Made by a program: the position numbers and the translations under genes
Assembly: GCA_934702355.1 (NCBI GenBank)
Contig: CAKUXX010000001.1
Coordinates: forward strand, 62,001 to 126,000
DNA length: 64,000 bases
Direction of reading: 5' to 3'
Origin: an uncultured Methanomassiliicoccales archaeon
Lineage (GTDB): Archaea > Thermoplasmatota > Thermoplasmata > Methanomassiliicoccales > Methanomethylophilaceae
The notes under the pieces: model-generated
What the model saw: the letters and a program-made list of their open reading frames with translations, nothing else
Told to the model about the DNA's origin: nothing
Databases searched by the model: none
Part shown: one piece after another, positions 25,494 through 32,779 of the stretch
Layout of the letters: each line of letters begins with the position of its first letter
How positions within the stretch are numbered: position 1 is the stretch's first letter

Positions 25494-27510
25494 GATCCTC
25501 AACCTCCTCTGATTCCTCTTCCTCGTCCTCGACGTAATCTCCTTCGTCGGTCTGCGTTATCGCCATTCCTTTGATGCCCCAGTCTCCCGGAAGCTGATCC
25601 GCACCCATCACCATGGCGGGGTTCAGGCCGGAGAAGAATATGTCGTCGGCATCGAAGGTGTCGGCCATGTCGCCCTTGAGCTCGAAGGTTATCTCGATAT
25701 GCTTTGACGGCTGAAGGTCCTTGATCTCCCAATTGACCTTTCCTTCGTCGTTCATCTCGACGAAGTGCTCGTTGCTGAACAGGGTCAGATTGACGGCCTC
25801 CTTGGGAAGCGCGGCATGGAGCATCATGGTCCTCGGGGTCGTTGTGTAATTATATATTGTATATGTGACCGTGCGGGACTTCTTCTCCTTCTTCACGGTG
25901 GGCTCGACCCATACCACGTTCATGATGCGCGTGATGGTCATGTCCAGATTGGGCACCGGACGTCCGAGGTGGTTCGCGGCCTTCTCCGCCATGTCGGGGA
26001 GGATCTCCTGGACGATCTCGAACTTCGCATGGGTCTTCTTCTTCCTCTCCATCTTGTTCAGATGGCTCTTGAGATTCCTGGCGCAGAGTCTCAGCGCCAG
26101 TCCGATCTCGCTCTGGAGCTCGGGGAACGAGGCGACCGCCTCCTTTCCCTCGGATGTGAACGGGACCTTGGTGGATGCCACATGGACCAATATGATCGCA
26201 GGTCCGTAGGGGATACCTTTGCCTCCCCTCTGTTCGAGTCCGTACCTCCTCCAGTCCATCTCGGAGATCGCCTTGGTTATGGCGCATGCGCCCTGCTGAT
26301 AGAGCAGCGGGACCCTGTTGGCGAACCTGAGGATCTGCACCTGCCCGTCCGAGGGGATGTCTCCGCCGTAGACGATACCGGCCTCCACCACGAAGGGGTT
26401 GCCGTTCACCGCCTTCGGGGAACGCGTGACCGGGGTCGCATAGTAATCGGGCCTGAGTCCGTCGAGGACGTGCATCAGACCCTTCTTGATCAGAGTGTCG
26501 CCGATAGGGGACAGACAGTCGGTCGGCGGGGCCATGATCTTGCATGTCTTGATCGCCGCGAGGATCTGGATGGCCTCCTCCCTTGTGAGCTTCTCGGGCT
26601 TCTTCTCGCCGTCCACCTTCGCCTTCTCGAGGATCTCGGTGGCGAGCCTGTCAGTTATGCGGGAGAAATCGTTCTTCAGGAATGCCCTGATGGTCTTCTG
26701 GGCGGAGTTCGTAGCGTACTTCATCAGGTCTCCGATCTCCATTCCCTCCGGATGGGGTTTGATCTCCTTCGGCTTCGGAGGCATGATGTCCGTCGCCCTC
26801 TCGAATACATACTTCGTACCGTCGGGGTCGTGGAATGTTATCTGTGCATGGGGATTGACGATCGCGGTGTCCTTGAGATACTCGAAGACGGACTGCTTCC
26901 CCGTGATGTATCTGCCCTTGATGGTGTACTGGATGCTGGTCCCGTGCTCCTTGCCCTCCCAGGTGAACGCCTTGTCGTTTGTCACGATGGGACGGTTGGT
27001 CTTGGTGTCGATGACTATGTCCATTCCCCAGGCGACCTCGTCCTCGCCCTCGATCTTGGACATGACATGGGCCGGTTTTCCGGTCGTGATGTTACCGTAC
27101 ATCACGGTAGCGGATATTCCGATACCCTGCTGACCCCTTGACTGCCTGAGTGCGTGGAACCTCGAACCGTACAGGAGACGCCCGAATACGTTCGGCATCA
27201 TCTTGTGGACGATACCGGGTCCGTTATCCTCGATCGTGATCCTGTAATCCTCGTCATTGAGCCTCTCGATGGTGACGTTGACGTCGGGAAGGAAACCGGC
27301 CTCCTCGCATGCGTCCAGCGAGTTGTCCACCGCCTCCTTGATCCCCATGAGCAATGACTTGGAACGGGAGTCGAATCCCAGAATCTGCTTGTTCTTCTCG
27401 AAGAACTCCGTGACAGAGATCTCCTGCTGCTTGCTTGCAAGTTTCACAGCTGTGGCCGTCTTTTTCTCCTTGGGCGCGGCCGCTTCCTTCACATCTGTAT
27501 CTGAGGGCAT
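25480..27510 (-). CDS. top6B: DNA topoisomerase VI subunit B
   Basis: The GHKL ATPase subunit that drives strand passage with subunit A; 676 residues. The Bergerat ATP site shows G-I-K-E-A-V-D-N-S-L-D-A, I-E-D-N-G-P-G-I and S-R-G-Q-Q-G-I-G-I-S-A. A helix-two-turn-helix and transducer domain follow, and the C-terminus ends in a long acidic tail (E-E-E-E-S-E-E-V-E). A TATA box (TATAAA, 27543-27548) places transcription near 27520, which favours the ATG at 27510 over one 21 bases upstream. Confidence 0.93.
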   Translation of the reverse strand: MPSDTDVKEAAAPKEKKTATAVKLASKQQEISVTEFFEKNKQILGFDSRSKSLLMGIKEAVDNSLDACEEAGFLPDVNVTIERLNDEDYRITIEDNGPGIVHKMMPNVFGRLLYGSRFHALRQSRGQQGIGISATVMYGNITTGKPAHVMSKIEGEDEVAWGMDIVIDTKTNRPIVTNDKAFTWEGKEHGTSIQYTIKGRYITGKQSVFEYLKDTAIVNPHAQITFHDPDGTKYVFERATDIMPPKPKEIKPHPEGMEIGDLMKYATNSAQKTIRAFLKNDFSRITDRLATEILEKAKVDGEKKPEKLTREEAIQILAAIKTCKIMAPPTDCLSPIGDTLIKKGLMHVLDGLRPDYYATPVTRSPKAVNGNPFVVEAGIVYGGDIPSDGQVQILRFANRVPLLYQQGACAITKAISEMDWRRYGLEQRGGKGIPYGPAIILVHVASTKVPFTSEGKEAVASFPELQSEIGLALRLCARNLKSHLNKMERKKKTHAKFEIVQEILPDMAEKAANHLGRPVPNLDMTITRIMNVVWVEPTVKKEKKSRTVTYTIYNYTTTPRTMMLHAALPKEAVNLTLFSNEHFVEMNDEGKVNWEIKDLQPSKHIEITFELKGDMADTFDADDIFFSGLNPAMVMGADQLPGDWGIKGMAITQTDEGDYVEDEEEESEEVEDLGDE

Positions 27511-27548
27511 CCAGAGGGGACAATGCGTCATTCCGATTTAACTTTATA

Positions 27549-27956
27549 AGTCGAAAAACCGGATGGAGACCGCCTTCTGTGGACTTGGTCAGAGATCATA
27601 TTCAGAAAAAAGACACAGATGTTATATTTCCCAAAAGTTTGATTAAAAGATTTTGTACTTGTTCCGATACACTAGTATATAATTATTTTTGTTCATACAA
27701 CCATATAGATTAAAAATCACCACAAATATCCATCCGATAATATGGTCGATGATTGTTCAGAATTCAATGCATATGTTCTAAAACAATCATAATTACAAGA
27801 TTATGTCTTGTTTAATACATTAACATACTATAATTTACAGTTCAGAGTACATTCTTGTGATAATGCTATAAACTGTGAACATACATCCAATGCCAAGCTA
27901 TAAAATATCGATGACGGCGATTCATTTCCACCGCAAGGTAATAGGAGGAAAACGAA
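27549..27956. promoter_or_regulatory. AT-rich intergenic region with the SMR operon promoter
   Basis: About 400 bases between the divergent top6B and SMR genes, strongly AT-rich and without a supported frame. CTATAAAATA near 27898 is a good TATA box for the SMR operon and gives a leader of about 30 bases with AGGAGG. I looked for a guanidine-type riboswitch, as SMR genes often have one, and saw none. Confidence 0.4.
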
Positions 27957-28298
27957 TTGGTTGAAAGTGTGGGAATGGCATGGCTGTATCTGATTATAGC
28001 CTGCATCCTGGAACCGATTTGGGTCATTTTCCTTGACAAATCCGAGAACTTCAAGAACCTGAAATGGGCCGCGTTGACCATCGTATCCGTATTCCTTTGT
28101 CTGTTCTTCCTGTCTCTGGCTGTCAGGGATATAGGCCCGGGAGTGGCATACAGCATTCTGGCGGGAATAGGTGCGATCGGTACCGTGGTCGCCGGTTCGG
28201 TGCTGTACAAGAACCGTGTGACGGCCAAGATGGCCTTTTTCCTTTCACTCATAGTGATAGGTGTCATCGGGATCAGACTGATGTCGGGAGGTGCGTGA
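27957..28298 (+). CDS. SMR-family small multidrug/guanidinium transporter subunit
   Basis: A 113-residue protein with four hydrophobic spans and the SMR glutamate in the first (L-I-I-A-C-I-L-E-P-I-W). The second-half motif G-P-G-V-A-Y-S-I-L-A-G-I-G is typical. It is paired with a second SMR gene and probably forms a heterodimeric antiporter. The start is TTG with AGGAGG 8 bases upstream. Substrate (guanidinium or cationic drug) undetermined. Confidence 0.88.
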   Translation: MVESVGMAWLYLIIACILEPIWVIFLDKSENFKNLKWAALTIVSVFLCLFFLSLAVRDIGPGVAYSILAGIGAIGTVVAGSVLYKNRVTAKMAFFLSLIVIGVIGIRLMSGGA

Positions 28299-28299
28299 T

Positions 28300-28647
28300 A
28301 TGCAGAAGGACAGTAAGACCCTTTCATGGCTGATCATCATACTCGGAGGATTCTTCCAGGTAGGATGGTCCGTGGGTCTGAACTACACCAACGGGATGAC
28401 CAACATCATCTGGGATGTGATTGTCATCGTCAGTCTGATCATCAGCATGCTGTGCCTGTCGATACCGATGAAGCGCGGAATCCCTATGGGTACCGCATAT
28501 GCCGTGTGGATCGGCATCGGTGTCATCCTGACGATCGTGACGTCTGCCATCATCGGACTTGAGACGATCAACCTGGGCATGGTCGCATTCATGCTCGTGG
28601 CCATCGTGGGTATCGTAGGTCTGAAGATGAGCACCGTTGTCGAGTGA
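28300..28647 (+). CDS. SMR-family transporter subunit (partner)
   Basis: A 115-residue four-span SMR protein starting one base after its partner's stop, with GGAGG inside the partner's last codons. The first span has G-G-F-F-Q-V-G-W, where the conserved Glu is Gln, so proton coupling may rest on the partner subunit; the motif G-T-A-Y-A-V-W-I-G-I-G is intact. This asymmetry supports an obligate heterodimer. Confidence 0.87.
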   Translation: MQKDSKTLSWLIIILGGFFQVGWSVGLNYTNGMTNIIWDVIVIVSLIISMLCLSIPMKRGIPMGTAYAVWIGIGVILTIVTSAIIGLETINLGMVAFMLVAIVGIVGLKMSTVVE

Positions 28648-28687
28648 TGACCGCTTTGCAACAGGATGTTTCGCAACATCCTTAAAA

Positions 28688-28707
28688 AGGGGGCATTCGG
28701 GCCCCCT
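28688..28707 (+). terminator. Hairpin terminator of the SMR operon
   Basis: Stem AGGGGGC / GCCCCCT with a 6-base loop, 40 bases past the second SMR stop, followed by CCTTTCC. Confidence 0.6.
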
Positions 28708-28815
28708 CCTTTCCAACAACCCATTCTACCTTGTCCGATGTGGTTCCTACTGTACGCGCGTTACCTTTTTCGCGCGCGTTGAAATATGATAAATTCTTCC
28801 TCCCCGACGATATAA

Positions 28816-30036
28816 ATGGTTGACGAGAAAGCCATTCAGGTGGCGCAGGAGAAGTTCGGCGCCCTCATCAGGAGACAGCTGGAGAGAGTCGAGGTCCTCA
28901 AATCCGAAGGGGACTGGATCGACTACTCCAAGCTCGACAAGCTCATCATCGGAGTCTGCGGCGGAGACGGAATCGGACCCTACATATGCGCATCCGCACA
29001 GAAGGTCATGGAGTTCCTCCTTGCCGACAAGATCAAGGCAGGAAAGGTCGAAATCAGGCAGATCGACGGTCTGACCATCGAGAGGAGAGCGGAGGTCATG
29101 AAGGCCATCCCCGACGACACACTGGCAGAGCTGAAGAAATGCCACGTCATCCTCAAGGGACCGACCACCACACCCGCCAAGGGAGACCCCTGGCCGAACA
29201 TCGAGAGCGCCAACGTCGCCATGAGGAAGGAGCTCGACCTGTTCGCAAACGTCAGACCCGTGTCCGTCCCCGAACTCGGCATCGACTGGACATTCTACAG
29301 GGAGAACACCGAGGGATCCTACGCTCTCGGATCCGACGGATTCTTCGTTTCCGACGACCTCGCCATGGACTTCTGCGTCGCGACCGTCCAGGGAACCGAG
29401 AGGATCATCCGCGCCGGATTCGAGCACGCCAAGAAGACCGGCAAGAACTATGTCTCGATCATCGTCAAGGCCAACATCATCAAGACCACCGACGGACTCT
29501 TCGTGGACCTCGCCGACAAGATCGCCGAGGACTACCCCGAGGTCAAGCACGACGTTTGGTTCATAGACATCACCACCGCCAAGCTCATCGACCCCGCCAG
29601 GAGGAGCGACTTCAAGGTGTTCGTCCTCCCCAACCTCTACGGAGACATCATCACAGACGAGGCTGCCCAGATCCAGGGCGGTGTCGGAACCGCCGGTTCC
29701 GCCAACATCGGAAAGAGGTACGCCATGTTCGAGGCCATCCACGGATCCGCTCCCAGGATGGTCACCGAGGGCCGCGCCCAGTACGCAGACCCCTGCAGCA
29801 TGATCAAGGCGGTCGCCCTGATGATGAACCACATCGGCGAGACCGAGAAAGGCAGGAAGCTGGAGATGGCGCTCGACATCTGCACCCAGTTCGAGAAGAA
29901 GCTCGTCATGACCGGAAGGAACACCGGTGCCACCGGAGACGAGTTCGCCCAGTACGTCCTCGACACCATGCAGCGCGCAGACCTCGAGGATGCCTGGAAA
30001 TCCTACGTCGACGCAGCTGTTGCTTCGAAGAACTGA
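28816..30036 (+). CDS. icd: Isocitrate dehydrogenase (isocitrate/isopropylmalate dehydrogenase family)
   Basis: A 406-residue beta-decarboxylating dehydrogenase that oxidises isocitrate to 2-oxoglutarate, here for glutamate synthesis. Substrate residues follow the isocitrate pattern S-x-N-x3-R-x9-R (S-A-N-V-A-M-R ... N-V-R-P). The catalytic Tyr is in F-Y-R-E-N-T-E-G, the Lys in V-K-A-N-I-I-K, the metal aspartates in N-L-Y-G-D-I-I-T-D. NAD versus NADP is not decided. Leader very short. It is followed by a strong terminator. Confidence 0.88.
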   Translation: MVDEKAIQVAQEKFGALIRRQLERVEVLKSEGDWIDYSKLDKLIIGVCGGDGIGPYICASAQKVMEFLLADKIKAGKVEIRQIDGLTIERRAEVMKAIPDDTLAELKKCHVILKGPTTTPAKGDPWPNIESANVAMRKELDLFANVRPVSVPELGIDWTFYRENTEGSYALGSDGFFVSDDLAMDFCVATVQGTERIIRAGFEHAKKTGKNYVSIIVKANIIKTTDGLFVDLADKIAEDYPEVKHDVWFIDITTAKLIDPARRSDFKVFVLPNLYGDIITDEAAQIQGGVGTAGSANIGKRYAMFEAIHGSAPRMVTEGRAQYADPCSMIKAVALMMNHIGETEKGRKLEMALDICTQFEKKLVMTGRNTGATGDEFAQYVLDTMQRADLEDAWKSYVDAAVASKN

Positions 30037-30053
30037 GATTATCAAACTTCAAA

Positions 30054-30073
30054 CCCCCGGCGTGTGTCGGGGG
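30054..30073 (+). terminator. Hairpin terminator after isocitrate dehydrogenase
   Basis: Stem CCCCCG / CGGGGG with an 8-base loop, 17 bases after the stop, followed by a T-rich stretch. Confidence 0.7.
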
Positions 30074-30166
30074 CACTTTCCTTTATTCTTAAGGGAACAA
30101 GACGATTCCACTGATGTTGGGCTGAAAATGAGAAGAACCTGCCGGTTGGCAGGATAAAATGTTTGA

Positions 30167-31168
30167 TTATGCGTTTTCTAGCTCGTCCAATTGCTTGATG
30201 GTATCGATATAGACTCCGTTTACTATCACTTCGGTGATGGTCTGAGTTATTTCCATACTAGCATGCTGATCGACCATAGAATAAGTCATTTTTACAGGCA
30301 GATCCTTGTAAAGATATGTTGTCTTCTTCATCCCATCTTCTGTATCGATGTAGACTGTTGTGAGTACATTTCCCCAAATCGTGTCTACATTGGCCGTTCC
30401 GCTTTTGATTCCATCATCCGAATCATCGGAATCCGAGTATCCCCATACTGTCTGCGTATCGTCAGAGAATGTGATGCCCTCAACCAACATTATTTCTCTT
30501 ATCGTAAACTTGAATGCAACTCCAGTAGAATCAATCAGCTCCGTTTCCACAGAACCGCCGATAGAATATTTGTTGTTGGGATTCGAAGACACAGTCATCG
30601 TTCCGCTCAACGCCATTGTGATCTTCATCTTGGGAGGAGTGTAGGACTTGTCCTTCTTCATGAAATCCGTCTTGTCCATCATATAGATGTACAGATTGTC
30701 TCCGTCCTCGACCACTGTCTCGAATGATATCTTGTCGAAAGCGACATAGGATGTCGTCTTGACACCATTGACCGTATTCGTGTACATCTTGGCGTCCTTC
30801 GCTCCCCAGTATGTATCCAGTTTGTAATCTTTGGAGAACTTTCCCGGAGATGTTATGTCCGTCTTCTTCACCCAATCAGTTTTGACATCGTTCCAAAGTA
30901 CGGATCTCGTTCCCCCGGATGTGTCTGTATAGACCTCTCTCACGGTCTTGATCTCATAACGTGTATCATTCTCGGAGAGGACATTCAACGTCTGGGTTCC
31001 TGATACGAGCTTGTCTTCGTGGTTTCCCACAACCCTGTATTCGAATGTGTGTCCCACGATGGTATCTGCAGTCTCGGACGAATCGCCGTTCAACACCAGA
31101 ACGGCAGCGCCTCCACCGACTGCTACAATCGCAACAATGACGATTGCAATCAACGATGATTTTTGCAT
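30167..31168 (-). CDS. Surface-exposed protein with N-terminal membrane anchor, unknown function
   Basis: A 333-residue protein with a short basic start (M-Q-K-S-S), one hydrophobic segment (residues 6-27) and a long hydrophilic exterior rich in Thr, Asp and beta-strand patterns. No cysteine follows the membrane segment, so it is an uncleaved anchor or plain signal peptide, not a lipoprotein. The repeated V-Y/W-x-D-T pattern suggests a beta-rich domain. Not recognised. It ends with TAA and stands alone. Confidence 0.7.
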   Translation of the reverse strand: MQKSSLIAIVIVAIVAVGGGAAVLVLNGDSSETADTIVGHTFEYRVVGNHEDKLVSGTQTLNVLSENDTRYEIKTVREVYTDTSGGTRSVLWNDVKTDWVKKTDITSPGKFSKDYKLDTYWGAKDAKMYTNTVNGVKTTSYVAFDKISFETVVEDGDNLYIYMMDKTDFMKKDKSYTPPKMKITMALSGTMTVSSNPNNKYSIGGSVETELIDSTGVAFKFTIREIMLVEGITFSDDTQTVWGYSDSDDSDDGIKSGTANVDTIWGNVLTTVYIDTEDGMKKTTYLYKDLPVKMTYSMVDQHASMEITQTITEVIVNGVYIDTIKQLDELENA

Positions 31169-31370
31169 AGCGTGAAAGTGGATCGTGGCGATTTATACGT
31201 TTCTAAGGTCTTATGACAGTAAATCACGAATTAACTAATTATCCGCCATCTTTCACATCTGCAAAATAACTTTGAGATTCGGGCTCATCTTTGCGATTCA
31301 CAGATTCTGTACGGGCAGAATCCATGTTTTGAGATGATCGTATCATGAAATGAACCTCTCTTCACCATTC

Positions 31371-31415
31371 TTATGTACATTAAGGAATATTATGTACAAT
31401 TGTACATATATATTA
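31371..31415 (+). promoter_or_regulatory. Promoter and palindromic operator of the amber-containing ATPase gene
   Basis: A perfect 16-bp palindrome ATGTACAATTGTACAT (31392-31407) abuts the TATA-like TATATATTATATAG, and the 9-mer TTATGTACA occurs twice 19 bases apart (31371, 31390). Placed about 35-70 bases before the start of a probably leaderless gene, it fits a repressor operator. No other gene is visible in 31169-31441. Confidence 0.5.
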
Positions 31416-31441
31416 TATAGTCTTAAAACCAAGCTTCTAAT

Positions 31442-32773
31442 ATGATAAAGAGAAAATGCATCCAGAGCCTCATCGACTGGTCCAGATCGGACAGACGAAC
31501 CGTCGCTGTCGTAACGGGGCCCAGATGCGTTGGCAAGACCACACTCGTCAGAGAACTGGGGGAATCATACGGGTGCTTCATAGAGCTGAACATGAAGCAC
31601 TGCTACGAGAGCAGGAAGATCCTCTCCGACTGCACCGATTCCGCCGAACTCTCAAAGAGACTCGCCAGACTCTCCGGGAATTAGACCGTGGTGCCCGGCG
31701 ACACTCTGCTCCTGATCGACGAGATTGAATTCTGCAAGGGGTCCATATCCTCATTGAAGGACCTGTCCGACCGCGAATGCCTGGACATCGTCGTGATCGT
31801 ATCGTGCATATCCTCGGGCCTGTCCGAATTCGGAAAGAATCCGAAGGAATGGGAGGAGCGCATCGACATCCGGCCTTTGGACTTCAACGAGTTCCTGGAC
31901 GCCATGGATGCCGATACCGAGATCGTGGAATCCGTCATGGATTCCGTCATAGACGGGGGCAAGGTCAGAAAATGCGACTGCGAGGACATGGACGATTTGT
32001 TCAGACTGTACATGGTCACGGGCGGCATGCCCGCCCCGGTCCATTCCATCTCCAGGAACAGGATGATCGCCGAGGCACTGTGCATATCCAAATCGATACT
32101 GAGGAATCAGATGGAGGATGCATTCGTGTTCAACAGGAGGATCAGCGACATCATAAACCACTGCGTGATGTCCCTCCCGGAACAGCTTGCGGACAACGGA
32201 AGGTTCACCTATTCCAAAGTCGAGGGGCGCGTCAGTCTGAACCGCAGATACTACTCCGACGGCATCGAATGGCTGATCGGTTCCGGGATCACCACGGTCT
32301 GCGACAAGATCGACCTGCCTATGGACGGTCCGGAACCCGAAAGGATCCCCACATTCTACAAACTCTACATAGACTCGGGGACGCTCGCATGCATCATGGA
32401 CAGCTGGGTGTCGGATGCCATGATGAACGGCAGCTTCGACAGATGTCCATGCGCCGTGGTGGAGAACTGCATAGCCGGGATCCTCAGATCGGACGGATAC
32501 AGGACGCATTACTACAGCAACGACCGCAAGGAAGCGGACTTCGTCATCCGTTCGGAGAGCGATGTCATCGGCGTCGCGGTCAGATCGAGGAACAACGACC
32601 GCAGGAAATCGATAGTGTCGATGATGGATTCGGGACTCATCACGAGAGCGGTGGAGTTCGGCACGAGGAACAGACCGGCGATAGCTGAGAACTACCCTCT
32701 GTTCGCCGCCGGATTCCCGGAAAGGATATTCGGTCCCGTGGGGAAATGCCCGCCGGAGATCCGACGGGCATAA
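31442..32773 (+). CDS. AAA+ ATPase (DUF4143-like architecture) with an in-frame amber codon; candidate pyrrolysine protein
   Basis: A single 443-residue frame interrupted only by TAG at codon 81 (31682-31684). Walker A (T-G-P-R-C-V-G-K-T-T, residues 25-34) lies before the amber and Walker B (L-L-L-I-D-E-I, Asp93-Glu94) after it, so neither half alone makes an ATPase. The C-terminal half resembles the DUF4143 nuclease-like domain with E-A-D-F-V-I, but the usual E-x-K is A-V-R, so nuclease activity is probably lost. In a pyl-positive genome the TAG is likely read through at some level. It could also be a nonsense-mutated gene rescued by tRNA-Pyl. Probably leaderless. Confidence 0.75.
31682..31684 (+). 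other. In-frame UAG in the AAA+ ATPase gene
   Basis: Amber between Walker A and Walker B with the same reading frame continuing for 363 codons. The next in-frame start-like codon (GTG 31688) would give a product without an ATP-binding loop. Confidence 0.8.
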
Positions 32774-32779
32774 AAGGCC

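Noticed and set aside
27549..27956. Guanidine or other riboswitch before the SMR genes
   Set aside because: Region is AT-rich with no extended paired structure I could see, and the likely leader after the TATA box is only about 30 bases.
28747..30045. 432-codon minus-strand frame opposite isocitrate dehydrogenase
   Set aside because: Antisense shadow of a clearly identified enzyme gene.
31688..32773. Independent gene starting at GTG 31688 after the amber codon
   Set aside because: It would lack Walker A and any ribosome-binding site; the frame is continuous with the upstream ATPase part, so one gene is the simpler reading.
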